Source of the DNA: Brevibacterium sp. CS2
GTDB lineage: Bacteria > Actinomycetota > Actinomycetes > Actinomycetales > Brevibacteriaceae
Direction of reading: 5' to 3'
Length of the DNA stretch: 64,000 nucleotides
NCBI RefSeq assembly: GCF_005280295.1
Contig: NZ_CP040020.1
Span: 1,922,001 to 1,986,000 of the forward strand
The number at the start of each line of letters is the position of its first letter. The stretch's first letter is position 1. Both the position numbers and the translations under genes were made by a program. Below the pieces are notes generated by a model. That model ran no database searches. It worked only from the letters and a program-made list of their open reading frames with translations, and had not been told where the DNA came from. This document shows positions 1-7,529 of the stretch, piece by piece.

Positions 1-156
1 AGGTCCAGTGTCTCGGCCACGAAGGATCTGCTCGTTTCGGTCGGAGCGGAGCTCGCAGCGGAACACGCTGACCAAGCAGACCTGCAGAAGGCCTACACGG
101 CGTGGTTCCGAGAGAATAAGTGGCAGCTCGGTCAGTTGGGACTGATGCACGTTTAA
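1..156 (+). CDS. 3' end of an unidentified gene, entering an IS
   Basis: The + frame is open from the window edge to a TAA at 154-156, giving 52 residues rich in Ala, Leu and charged residues (it contains AYTAWFRENKWQLGQL). The last few residues (Leu-Met-His-Val) are encoded by the terminal inverted repeat of the IS3 element that begins at about 138, so the native C-terminus has been replaced. The 5' part lies outside the window. I do not recognise the family. The predicted amphipathic helix is the only visible trait. Confidence 0.5.
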   Translation, partial: RSSVSATKDLLVSVGAELAAEHADQADLQKAYTAWFRENKWQLGQLGLMHV

Positions 157-1006
157 GTGTCAGTTTGGGTTTCACGCTGCGAGGTTCGCAGCGGGTTTCA
201 TGATCGCCTCGTACTCCACCGGCGTCAACCGGCCCAGGCGCGCTTGCCGACGCCGACGGTGATACGTCCGCTCAATCCAGGTCACGATTGCGATCCGCAA
301 CTTCTCGCGGGTAGACCAGCGCCGGCGGTCGAGGACGTTTTTCTGCAAGAGCGCGAAGAACGATTCCATTGCCGCATTATCGCCCGCTGCACCCACGCGA
401 CCCATCGATCCGGCCAGCCCGCGCCTGGTCAGAGCGGTGACATACTTCCGTGAACGAAATTGCGAGCCCCTGTCGCTGTGGACCACGCAACCGGTCACGT
501 CCCCGCGCCGCACGGCGGCCATCTCCAGGGCATCCACAGCCAGACGGGCCTTCATCCGGCTGTCAATGGAATAGCCAACGATCCGGCCGGAGTACACATC
601 CTTGATCGCACAGAGGTAGAGCTTGCCCTCGTCCGTCTTGTGCTCGGTGATGTCGGTCAGCCACAACTCGTTAGGACCAGCCGCGGTGAAGTTCCGTTCG
701 ACCCGGTCGTCGTGGACGGGCGGACCCGGCTTCTTCCCGTTCTTCGCCCGAGCCTTGCCGAACACCGACCACCACTGATTTCTCGAGCAGATCCGCCAAG
801 CGGTTCGGGTGCTCATGGCCTCACCGGATGTGCAGGCTTCATCGGCGAGGAACCTGTAACCGAACTCCGGATCATCGCGGTGGGCATCATAGAGAGCATT
901 CGCCCGATAGGCCTCGACTAATTCGGCATCAAGGACCGGCCGTGTGAGCCAGCGATAGTACGGCTGGCGGGAGAGCTTCAGAACCCGGCACGACACCGCA
1001 ACGGGA
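138..1006 (-). mobile_element. IS3-family element A, copy 1, truncated
   Basis: The terminal repeat GGGACTGATGCACG starts here, and from 138 to 1006 the sequence matches the full copy at 20076-20944. At 1006/1007 the match stops exactly where the inverted repeat of another IS (IS B) begins. The remaining ~400 bp of IS A (rest of orfB, orfA and the second terminal repeat) do not reappear beyond IS B. IS B insertion was therefore followed by deletion, or IS B formed the junction. Confidence 0.85.
172..1006 (-). pseudogene. IS A transposase OrfB, 5'-truncated
   Basis: This is the DDE transposase part of an IS3-family element, missing its N-terminus. The catalytic Asp (LTDITEH), Asp (HSDRGSQF) and Glu (NAAMESFF) of the rve integrase core are all present. 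Compared with the 286-residue copy at 20110-20970, only the first ~8 codons and the whole upstream orfA are lost, cut by IS B at 1007. Without orfA and its promoter end it should not be produced as a working transposase. Confidence 0.8.
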
Positions 1007-1038
1007 GGGACTGCTGACGGTTTAGTTGACTCCGGGGT

Positions 1039-1923
1039 TTATGCCGCCAGAGTGACGGCCTTGTGGTGAACAAGCTCGTATTCAACCGGAGTCAGTTTAC
1101 CCAAACGCCGTTGCCGACGCTTCCGGTGGTAGGTCCGCTCGACCCAGTGGACGATCGATGTCCGCAACCTCGCTCGCGTGTCCCAACGGCCCCGGTCGAG
1201 GACGTTCTTCTGCAACACAGCGAAGAACGATTCCATCGCCGCATTATCACCAGCAGCGCCGACCCGACCCATCGATCCGACTAGCCCGTAACGCCGTAGA
1301 ACCTGCTGGAACTTACGAGAGCGAAATTGCGACCCGCGATCCGAGTGAACGACACACCCTGCCACGGCTCGCGGTCCGCCACGACGAGCCACAGCGTCAT
1401 CAATCGCCGCCACAGCCAGACGAGATTTCATCCTCGAATCGATGGCATAACCGACGATTCTGTTGCTGAACACATCCTTGACCGCGCACATATACAGCTT
1501 GCCCTCACTGGTGTGATGCTCGGTGATATCGGTCAGCCACAACTCGTTGACTGCCTTTGCTGTGAAGTCGCGTTCGACGAGGTCATCACACACTGGCGGG
1601 CCGGGCTTCTTACCGTGCTTCCGGGCTCGTTTGATCGTGTGGGAGAACAGCTCCTGCTGCGAGCACAGCCGCCACACACGACGTTCAGAGGCGCTGTATC
1701 CGCACGCCTGGAGCTCATCAGCGATGAACCGGTGCCCGAACTCAGGATCGTCCGTATGAACGTCGTAGGCGGCATTGATCAAGTGCGCCTCCTCGAGTTC
1801 CCGGTCAGAGACAGGTTTCGCGCACCACTTGTAGAAACCCTGCTTGGTAAAGCCGAGTACCCGGCAGGCCACTGCCACCGGCACCCCGGCGGCAGCAAGG
1901 TCGAGGACCAGCGGGTACATCAT
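1039..1923 (-). CDS. IS3-family transposase OrfB (IS B)
   Basis: This 294-residue DDE transposase catalytic subunit has an N-terminal HTH_21-type region (about residues 1-110) and an rve integrase core. Catalytic residues are visible as LTDITEH (Asp), HSDRGSQF (Asp) and AAMESFFAVL (Glu). The ATG overlaps the stop of orfA by four bases (ATGA), and the upstream frame stays open, so either re-initiation or a -1 frameshift could make the OrfAB fusion typical of IS3 elements. It appears intact. Confidence 0.85.
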   Translation of the reverse strand: MMYPLVLDLAAAGVPVAVACRVLGFTKQGFYKWCAKPVSDRELEEAHLINAAYDVHTDDPEFGHRFIADELQACGYSASERRVWRLCSQQELFSHTIKRARKHGKKPGPPVCDDLVERDFTAKAVNELWLTDITEHHTSEGKLYMCAVKDVFSNRIVGYAIDSRMKSRLAVAAIDDAVARRGGPRAVAGCVVHSDRGSQFRSRKFQQVLRRYGLVGSMGRVGAAGDNAAMESFFAVLQKNVLDRGRWDTRARLRTSIVHWVERTYHRKRRQRRLGKLTPVEYELVHHKAVTLAA

Positions 1924-2222
1924 TTTGGGTGATGACCACCGAGCTTCAAGTTCGCTTGCGAGAGATACGCTGCAGCCTCGCGGAGGATCTTGTTCTCCCG
2001 CTCGAGTTCCCTGATCCGCTTCAGTGCTGCTGCCTGGGCGCGAGACTCCTCGACATCACGAGAGGGCTCGAGTCCGTGCTCACGCAGGCGTGAGTCACGC
2101 ACCCAGGCCTGGAGAGCTGACTTCGAGATGCCGAGGTCGGCGCAGACCTGCTTCTGGGTCATCCCCTCGCCCAGGAGCTCGAGAGCTGATTGCTTGAACT
2201 CATCGGTGTAGATCTTTGGCAT
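1920..2222 (-). CDS. IS3-family OrfA helix-turn-helix protein (IS B)
   Basis: This is a 100-residue HTH_Tnp_1 protein. The DNA-binding HTH covers about residues 18-45 (MTQKQVCADLGISKSAL). A leucine-zipper-like coiled coil follows at about 65-90 (RELERENKILREAAAYL), the usual OrfA layout. I chose the ATG at 2222 (MPKIYTDEF) rather than the GTG/ATG three codons upstream, because family members begin with MPK. It binds the IS ends and, as OrfAB, drives transposition. Confidence 0.82.
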   Translation of the reverse strand: MPKIYTDEFKQSALELLGEGMTQKQVCADLGISKSALQAWVRDSRLREHGLEPSRDVEESRAQAAALKRIRELERENKILREAAAYLSQANLKLGGHHPK

Positions 2223-2284
2223 GACTTCCATCCTTCCTGGAACTTATCCAGTCGTGAAGTCAACTAAACCCTCAGCAGTCCCTT

Positions 2285-3061
2285 GTGATGAACGACGATG
2301 TGTTGTGGCTGCATCTTCGCTCGGCTGTCACCATCTTCCGGAAGGTGCTCCTCGGCCTGACCGGCCAGGATCTCACTGACGTGATGCCCGGTAGGGTCCT
2401 CCCGGTCTCTGCCAGTCCGCCCACCGAAGTCGGGCTCGTCGTCGGCAAGGAGGTTGAACAGATTGCCGAACTGTTGCGGCCAGGCAAGAGGCGAAGCGCA
2501 GAGGCGAGGGCACGCCTGCTTCCGCTGATGTCGCTCGACCGCGCCGCGCGCGGGAAAACCGAGCCTCCGACCGAAGGAGAGATCGCTCGAATGCTTCGGG
2601 CAGTGAAGGAGGGGGCAGACTGGACATCGGTTTTTCCCGGTGTTGTCGGCCTCCAACTCGTAGGTTCGCCTCGCCCTTCTGAACAAGTCCAGGAGATTAG
2701 CCTCAAAATTGATCCAAAGCGGGGAGAACTGCCGGTCAGGTTGGCTCACGAGGGTGAGGACGCCGCCGCTTACCGCGAAGTCGACACCTTTGACCGATAC
2801 TCGCTCAAGCTGAGCAAACTGGGGGAGAAGCTCGGCCTAACTCAGCACCAAGGTCTCGCGGTTGCGCATGCCCTCGATCTGAAGTCCGATAAGAAGTACT
2901 TTAACGCGAAACTCACGACCAGGGGAAATGTCGCCTGGCAGGGGCTCAGTAACCACGCCCTTGAGTACGCGAAGAAGGCACTGGCCAACGGGTTAGATGT
3001 GGACGAGGCCGTGGCGAAGTACAACCGGCGGAACCGTACTCCCCGAGGATCGAAGAAATAG
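2285..3061 (+). CDS. Unidentified protein, probably 5'-truncated by IS B
   Basis: This is a 258-residue reading frame starting three bases after the IS B end. The frame is open back into the IS, so the original start was probably removed and the GTG at 2285 may be fortuitous. The C-terminal ~80 residues form a compact helical region (KLSKLGEKLGLTQHQGLAVA, then ALEYAKKALANGL) ending in a basic tail RRNRTPRGSKK, which could contact nucleic acid. I do not recognise the family. It sits with a TIGR02391-like fragment between two IS elements, a setting common for accessory or defence genes, but no motif shows such a role. Confidence 0.5.
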   Translation: MMNDDVLWLHLRSAVTIFRKVLLGLTGQDLTDVMPGRVLPVSASPPTEVGLVVGKEVEQIAELLRPGKRRSAEARARLLPLMSLDRAARGKTEPPTEGEIARMLRAVKEGADWTSVFPGVVGLQLVGSPRPSEQVQEISLKIDPKRGELPVRLAHEGEDAAAYREVDTFDRYSLKLSKLGEKLGLTQHQGLAVAHALDLKSDKKYFNAKLTTRGNVAWQGLSNHALEYAKKALANGLDVDEAVAKYNRRNRTPRGSKK

Positions 3062-3091
3062 TCCTGTCCGGTGGTGCGATTCAGGTAGTGC

Positions 3092-3315
3092 CTACTGGGT
3101 GATTCGCGCTTCGGCGATGTCCAAGCGCCGGTGTAGCAGGCTAGCGAGCGCGAGTACCTCAAGTGCTTCGTCCGGGTCGTCGCCTCTGGCGAGCTCGTGA
3201 GCCTTCGGATTGCGTATGCCAACCATTGCACCCCGGAAAAGGTAGAAGAAACCCTCGCGCTCGTCTAGACCGCTGCGCCCTTCCTCCACACCCACATCGA
3301 GCATGAAATTCTTGG
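3092..3315 (-). pseudogene. TIGR02391 (Ymh-like) protein, C-terminal fragment
   Basis: The reading frame gives about 75 residues with the signature end of the TIGR02391/Hypoth_Ymh family: a GAMVGIRNPKAHE motif followed by DEALEVLALASLLHRRLD. The family is usually over 200 residues, so most of the N-terminus is missing. The frame continues a few codons into IS C at 3316, which supplies the apparent ATG. IS C, or a deletion beside it, removed the 5' part. The family has no firmly established function and often occurs on mobile or defence islands. Confidence 0.6.
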
Positions 3316-3365
3316 TGGGCTGTGTCAAGGAATGTGGACAGTCCCTACGAGTTTTCCTTCTCTGC

Positions 3366-4214
3366 TCAGGCCGCCTGGACGAGGTCTTCAGCGGCGCCGT
3401 GGTGATCGTTCCAAGCTTGTACCGGTGTCCGGTAGCTCAGCGCTGAGTGGCGCCGACGGCGGTTGTAGAACACCTCGATGTACTCAGCCACCGCCAGCCG
3501 GGCTCGACCGCGGGTCTCGAAGACTTGCTGGTAGTACATCTCGTTCTTCAAAGTGGCGAAGAACGATTCGGCCGCCGCGTTGTCCCAGCACACCCCTGTC
3601 CGACCCATCGACTGGAAAACCCCGTTCTCACTGCAGTAACGGGTGAACTCATCCGAGGTGTACTGCGATCCATGGTCGGAATGGAAAATCGCTCCTGCCG
3701 TGGCTCCGCCTTGCGTGCGCGCCATCTCAAGAGCATCGACGACCAGGCTGGCGCGCATGCGCTCGGCGATCTGCCAGCCGATGACCATGCGCGTAGCCAA
3801 ATCGATCACCGTGGCCAGATACAACCAGCCTTGGCCGGTGCGCAGGTAGGTGATGTCGCCGACCAGCGCCTGCCCCGGCGCATAAGAGTCCGGGTCGAAG
3901 TCGCGTTCCAGCCGATCGGTGAAAACCTGGGCCTGCTCATCGACGACGGTAGTGCGCTTGTAGGAGCGCTTCTGGATCGCAGCCAGCCCCAGTTCGCGCA
4001 TCAGATCGGCCACCAGTCCCACAGAGCAGGGGAACTCGTTGTCGTTGAGCTCGGCCGCGATCCGCCGGCATCCCGCAGTCCCGCGCTGCTGTGCGAAGAC
4101 CCGTACGATCTCGCTCTTCAGCGCCTCGCGACGCGCCTGCGTCGCCGTGAGGGTCCCGACTCGAGCCCGCCACGCGTAGAACGACGACCGGGCCACGCCC
4201 AGCTTCTGACACAT
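3366..4214 (-). CDS. IS3-family transposase OrfB (IS C, copy 1)
   Basis: This is a 282-residue DDE transposase: an HTH_21-like N-terminus, then an rve core with VGDITYL (Asp), HSDHGSQY (Asp) and NAAAESFFATL (Glu). The conserved orfB frame actually extends upstream of this ATG (encoding LIEAEKGNYPISW) to the A7 slippery tract at 4301-4307 in orfA. The natural product is probably an OrfAB fusion made by -1 frameshifting. It differs from copy 2 by one residue (Ser/Ala in QKR-S/A-YKR). Confidence 0.87.
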   Translation of the reverse strand: MCQKLGVARSSFYAWRARVGTLTATQARREALKSEIVRVFAQQRGTAGCRRIAAELNDNEFPCSVGLVADLMRELGLAAIQKRSYKRTTVVDEQAQVFTDRLERDFDPDSYAPGQALVGDITYLRTGQGWLYLATVIDLATRMVIGWQIAERMRASLVVDALEMARTQGGATAGAIFHSDHGSQYTSDEFTRYCSENGVFQSMGRTGVCWDNAAAESFFATLKNEMYYQQVFETRGRARLAVAEYIEVFYNRRRRHSALSYRTPVQAWNDHHGAAEDLVQAA

Positions 4215-4267
4215 CCAGCTGATCGGATAGTTTCCCTTCTCCGCCTCGATCAGGGCTGACTTCTCAT

Positions 4268-4561
4268 TCAGTCCTGCTCCCTGGCGAAGAAGGCCGCGGC
4301 TTTTTTTAAGAACTCGTTCTCCATCCGCAGCCGCCGGACCTCGTCTTCCAACTCAGCCAGCCGAGCGTGATCGGCCGGCTTCAACTCTTGAACCGGTTCC
4401 GGGTTGTCCTGCCGGTAACGCTTGACCCAATTGCCCAAAGTCCCCGGATTGACCTGCAGCTCGCCGGCCACCTCGACGATCGGCCGATCGTTCTGCACGA
4501 CCAGCTGGACCGCCTCAGCCTTGAACTGCGGGCTGAACTTCCGCCGTGATGCACTTGCCAT
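4268..4561 (-). CDS. IS3-family OrfA (IS C, copy 1)
   Basis: This is a 97-residue HTH_Tnp_1 protein. It begins MASASRRKFSPQFKAEAV, has an HTH around residues 28-50 (VEVAGELQVNPGTLGNWV) and a C-terminal coiled coil (LAELEDEVRRLRMENEFL). The codons LKKA near the end contain seven consecutive A residues followed by G on the coding strand, the classic IS3 -1 slippery site. A start ATG lies just inside the terminal repeat. Confidence 0.85.
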   Translation of the reverse strand: MASASRRKFSPQFKAEAVQLVVQNDRPIVEVAGELQVNPGTLGNWVKRYRQDNPEPVQELKPADHARLAELEDEVRRLRMENEFLKKAAAFFAREQD

Positions 4562-5540
4562 GCTCTTGATCCTCTCCCATCAAGAGGAACTGTCCAAGAA
4601 CCTTGATACACCCCAGTTCTGGGGGAGGGTCCGGCATGCTCTGGTTCCGCACAGTCATGACCACTCCGAGGTGATCCGGACCGCCGATGAGGCCAGCGCC
4701 TACGGGATCCGGGCGGCGTGGTTCAGTCTGGCCGGGATGGGTGCGACCGCCCTGCTGCAGATCGTCATCGTCGTCCTCAGCGGCTCGATCGCCCTGCTGG
4801 CCGATACGGTTCACAACCTGGGGCATCTGGCCACCACCATCCCCTTGATCATCGCCTTCCGGTTGGGGCGCCGGCCGGCGACGCGGCGCTACTCCTACGG
4901 CTACAAGCGGGCCGAGGATCTGGTGGGGCTCTTCATCGGTCTGATCATCGCCGTCTCCGCAGCACTCATCATCTGGGAATCGATCCGCGGGCTGATCGAG
5001 CCCCGGCCCCTGAGCCACCTGGGCTGGGTACTCGCTGCCGCCCTTGTCGGGGCGGCCGGTAACGAAGCTGTCGCGATCTACCGCATCCGGGCCGGCAAAC
5101 GCATCGGATCCGCCGCCCTGGTCGCCGAAGGACAGCACGCCCGCACCGACGCCCTGACCTCGCTGGCGGTGGTCGCCGGCGTGATCGGTGCTTGGTTCGG
5201 TCTTCCTCAGCTCGACGCGATCATCGGACTGCTGATCGCAGCGGTGATCATCGCAGTGCTGGTCAACTCGATGCGCACCGTCGTCCACCGCCTCATGGAC
5301 GGCACCGAGACCGACACTATCGACACGATCGAACACACCGCCGCGGCAATCAACGGCGTGAGGGCCGTGGACGGCGTCCGTGCCCGCTGGCTGGGTCACC
5401 GACTCGAATGCGAACTCACTCTCACCCTCGACCCCGACACAAACCTCGCCGCTGCCGACACGGTCGCACACGCGGTCCGCGACCGGCTGCACCACGAACT
5501 CCCATACCTCAACCGCACGGTCATCCAATTCGCTGCTTGA
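4560..5540 (+). CDS. Cation diffusion facilitator family transporter, N-terminus replaced by IS sequence
   Basis: This is a divalent-cation/proton antiporter of the CDF family in the cytoplasmic membrane. About six membrane segments are visible, followed by a C-terminal cytoplasmic domain. The TM2 motif ADTVHNLGH and the TM5 motif HARTD (HxxxD) are likely metal-site residues, and HSHDHSE near the N-terminus is histidine-rich. Native sequence starts at the IS C boundary (4616). The frame has no ATG before the first membrane helix, so expression probably uses an ATG inside IS C (4560), giving an 18-residue foreign leader. A GTG further in (SEV-IRT) is an alternative. The IS could also supply a promoter. 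The substrate (Zn, Co or Cd) cannot be told. Confidence 0.78.
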   Translation: MLLILSHQEELSKNLDTPQFWGRVRHALVPHSHDHSEVIRTADEASAYGIRAAWFSLAGMGATALLQIVIVVLSGSIALLADTVHNLGHLATTIPLIIAFRLGRRPATRRYSYGYKRAEDLVGLFIGLIIAVSAALIIWESIRGLIEPRPLSHLGWVLAAALVGAAGNEAVAIYRIRAGKRIGSAALVAEGQHARTDALTSLAVVAGVIGAWFGLPQLDAIIGLLIAAVIIAVLVNSMRTVVHRLMDGTETDTIDTIEHTAAAINGVRAVDGVRARWLGHRLECELTLTLDPDTNLAAADTVAHAVRDRLHHELPYLNRTVIQFAA

Positions 5541-5730
5541 AGTCGACACGACGCACTGGACGCGAAGTCGAGGCTTCATCGCTGGATCAACAAGATCCAC
5601 CCTCAACCTGGGCCACCGGAAGGCCAGACGTTACCACGCGAATCCCTGCCCGGCGATCGTGGAGAAAGTCCCGGACGCGCGCCCGCCCATCTGAATCTCG
5701 TCAAGAGTGACGCCACCGAATCACAACTGC

Positions 5731-6012
5731 TCACCCGGGAAGGTGCGTCACCGCGAGCATCAAAGCAACGACGAACAGGGCGACCGCGCCGAGAATAGTT
5801 CCGCTGACGGCCGGGATGACCTTTGACGCTCGACCGGATTCGTGGCGGGAGATTCCGATGAAACCGAGCACGATGGCGAGAGCAGCGGTTGGGGCAGCGA
5901 TGAAGTCGCCAATCACGGGGATGAACGCGCAGACCACCGAGATGATACTGAAGGTGAGCGCATAGGCCCCTGCGTTGTCACCCTCTCGCTGGGTCGGCGG
6001 CTTTCCTCGCAT
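5731..6012 (-). CDS. Small DUF4190-like membrane protein
   Basis: This 93-residue protein has two strongly hydrophobic segments (about residues 17-45 and 60-88) separated by a short basic loop SRHESGRASK, resembling DUF4190-type two-helix membrane proteins. I chose the ATG at 6012 (MRGKPPTQRE) because an AGGAT ribosome-binding site lies 8 bases upstream. A longer open frame upstream looks non-coding. Its role is unknown. It stands alone between the CDF gene and an antitoxin-like gene. Confidence 0.55.
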   Translation of the reverse strand: MRGKPPTQREGDNAGAYALTFSIISVVCAFIPVIGDFIAAPTAALAIVLGFIGISRHESGRASKVIPAVSGTILGAVALFVVALMLAVTHLPG

Positions 6013-6315
6013 GTAGAGATCCTGTCTGAAACGTCGAGCGGCTATAGCCGCCGCGGGCGGCATCGAACAAGACCGGCAGCGCAGGGACTGAAGCAGCGCG
6101 ATTAACCTGGCCAGCTCCGACAACGCCAGCGATTTGATTATAGTTGCGCTCGGCACAGCGGATAGGCCGCGTAGAGGCGAAGAAGGCATCTCGACACTGC
6201 CCCGTGACCTCTGTGGCGGCGGGGCCATTCGTTACTTCACCTCAGGGAACTCACGACCGTCGTCAACGTTCCATCGCTATGATTGGCCTTACTACTTGAC
6301 CAGAGGAGAACCCCC
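6013..6315. other. Intergenic, no gene seen
   Basis: This ~300-bp spacer lies between the divergent small membrane-protein gene and the antitoxin-like gene. A TATGAT hexamer near 6276 could be a -10 element for the downstream gene, but no convincing -35 lies at the right distance. Nothing else stands out. Confidence 0.35.
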
Positions 6316-6510
6316 GTGGGATTGAACGACTACCTGAAAAGGGCCAAGGATGCCCTGCGGGGCGAAAAGGGGCAACAGCTCTTGGACAAGGCTGGAAACG
6401 CAGCGAGCAAAGCGACTGGCGGACGCCACGACGACAAGATTCAGAAGGCGCGTGGTGCCGCTGACCGTGCCATTGGCAACGACGACAAGCCGGACGATCC
6501 GCGAGTCTGA
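6316..6510 (+). CDS. Small antitoxin-like protein (MT0933/Rv0909-like)
   Basis: This 64-residue, highly charged, Ala/Lys/Asp-rich protein (LNDYLKRAKDALRGEKGQQ ... KATGGRHDDKIQKARGAADR) resembles the MT0933 antitoxin family, in which the partner toxin is a small SRPBCC protein. No toxin gene is adjacent here, so the role is inferred from composition only. GTG at 6316 is preferred: AGAGGAG precedes it by about 8 bases, and the longer open frame has no RBS. A strong hairpin follows the stop, so it is probably monocistronic. Confidence 0.5.
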   Translation: MGLNDYLKRAKDALRGEKGQQLLDKAGNAASKATGGRHDDKIQKARGAADRAIGNDDKPDDPRV

Positions 6511-6523
6511 GTTTCACTGACGT

Positions 6524-6554
6524 GGTCTCGACCTCCTCCGTGGAGGTCGAGACC
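6524..6554 (+). terminator. Hairpin terminator after the antitoxin-like gene
   Basis: A perfect 13-bp inverted repeat (GGTCTCGACCTCC and its complement) with a 5-base loop is followed by ATTTGTT. It lies 13 bases after the stop codon at 6510. The T-run is weak, as is usual in high-GC actinobacteria. Confidence 0.75.
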
Positions 6555-6727
6555 ATTTGTTGGGTCCTCCTCTGGCCCTGCACTCACCTGGATGCTGTGC
6601 GTCCCACCTTTCCCTTGTCGTCCGCCGACAGTGATCCGGGAGCTCACTGTTCATGCGGGAGCAGCGGTTGGGTCCTCAGTGAACCGGGAACGTACTCTTC
6701 CACGAGTTCTATCCATCAATCTGGTGG

Positions 6728-6900
6728 TTATGGTGTGAAGCGGTAGCCCATGCCCAGTTCGGTGCGGAAGTAGCGGAGGCGCGCTGGTTCGGGTTCTTTC
6801 TGGCCCGGAGCTGGGAGATGTAGACCCGCAGCTAGTTTGCTTCCTCGCCGTAATCGGGTCCCCAGAGGTGCTGGGCGGGAGACGGCCTGGTGCCGCCATC
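6728..6900 (-). pseudogene. Remnant of a KdpE/OmpR-type response regulator C-terminus
   Basis: On the minus strand the sequence reads LWGPDYGEEAN, a TAG stop where a Tyr codon is expected, LRVYISQLR, then after a frameshift RYFRTELGMGYRFTP and a stop. This is the end of the winged-helix domain of KdpE-like response regulators (WGPxYGxExxYLRVYxxQLRxK ... PRYxxTExGxGYR). Both a nonsense mutation and a frameshift are present and the receiver domain is absent, so it is a decayed relic. The flanking stretches 6555-6727 and 6901-6973 hold nothing recognisable. Confidence 0.7.
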
Positions 6901-6973
6901 AACGACGTCTCGGTCGGTGCTGACCTGCCTTAATCGCTGGGTGCGGCCGAAGCGCCCGAGGCAGCAGCTACGG

Positions 6974-7483
6974 TCAGGGCTGGATCGTTCGTTCCTCGCT
7001 GGCGTGGCCTGGGTCGAAGTGGCTTGCCTCGGAGACGCGCAAGGGCACGAAAGACTCCACTGATTCGGCTGAGAGAGCTCGGGTCGTGATGCAGACGTGG
7101 TCTCCGCCGTCGTCGAGCATGGCGAGACGCTCAAGCACGATCCGGTTCGGACACGCGCCGAGCAGTGGCACCCCAGTGTCATCGCGCTCGACGTCGATTC
7201 CGGCGAACTTGTCCGTGTCGTCGCCGGAACGGGTGCCGAACCGCTCCGCGATGGCACGGTTGTCCGCGCTTAGGAAGTGAACTGCGAAGTGCGTAGCGCG
7301 GAGGCCCACACGATAGGTGTGGTTGGCCTTCGACAGCCATAGGCAGTACCGCTGCGGGCTGATTCCCGACTGCGTATGAAACCCGACCACGCAGCCGGCC
7401 AGTTCGCCCTCCGCCACGGTTGTCACCACGATCAGGGGCTGGTCGACCGAGGCCATGAGGGTTTCGAAAGCGTCGTCACTCAT
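6974..7483 (-). CDS. Flavin reductase-like FMN-binding protein
   Basis: This 169-residue single-domain protein is of the flavin reductase-like family (PF01613 type). It starts MSDDAFETLMASVDQPL with VVTT, then GCVVGFHTQSGISPQRY (flavin-contact region), ATHFAVHFL, and a substrate-binding loop rich in Asp/Gly. Such proteins reduce FMN/FAD with NAD(P)H for a partner oxygenase, or act as small oxidoreductases. Start 7483 was chosen because GGAG lies upstream and the longer frame lacks family similarity. It begins 47 bases after phnM on the same strand, so the two probably form an operon pointing away from ptxABCD. Confidence 0.75.
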   Translation of the reverse strand: MSDDAFETLMASVDQPLIVVTTVAEGELAGCVVGFHTQSGISPQRYCLWLSKANHTYRVGLRATHFAVHFLSADNRAIAERFGTRSGDDTDKFAGIDVERDDTGVPLLGACPNRIVLERLAMLDDGGDHVCITTRALSAESVESFVPLRVSEASHFDPGHASEERTIQP

Positions 7484-7529
7484 CGTGGACGCACTCCTTT
7501 CATACGACCTGCCGGAAGGCTTGCCGTCG

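Larger units (their letters stand above)
1007..2282 (-). mobile_element. IS3-family element B, complete
   Basis: The element is bounded by inverted repeats GGGACTGCTGACGGTTTAG (left) and its near match ending at 2282 (right, reading CTCAGCAGTCCC on +). It is 1276 bp, typical for IS3 family. It carries orfA and orfB on the minus strand with an ATGA overlap. The flanks (AACGGGA and TTGTGATG) share no 3-4 bp target duplication, so the two sides were not one continuous target. The termini resemble those of IS A, suggesting related elements. Confidence 0.85.
3316..4615 (-). mobile_element. IS3-family element C, copy 1
   Basis: This 1300-bp element is bounded by TGGGCTGTGTCAAGG and, inverted, TGGGGTGTATCAAGG. 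It encodes orfA and orfB on the minus strand. It is the same length as copy 2 (14139-15438), and I found only two differences between them: 3636 G versus A, and 3965 A versus C. The flanks share no target duplication. The two copies lie in the same orientation around a 9.5-kb cargo with the phosphite genes. Confidence 0.9.
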
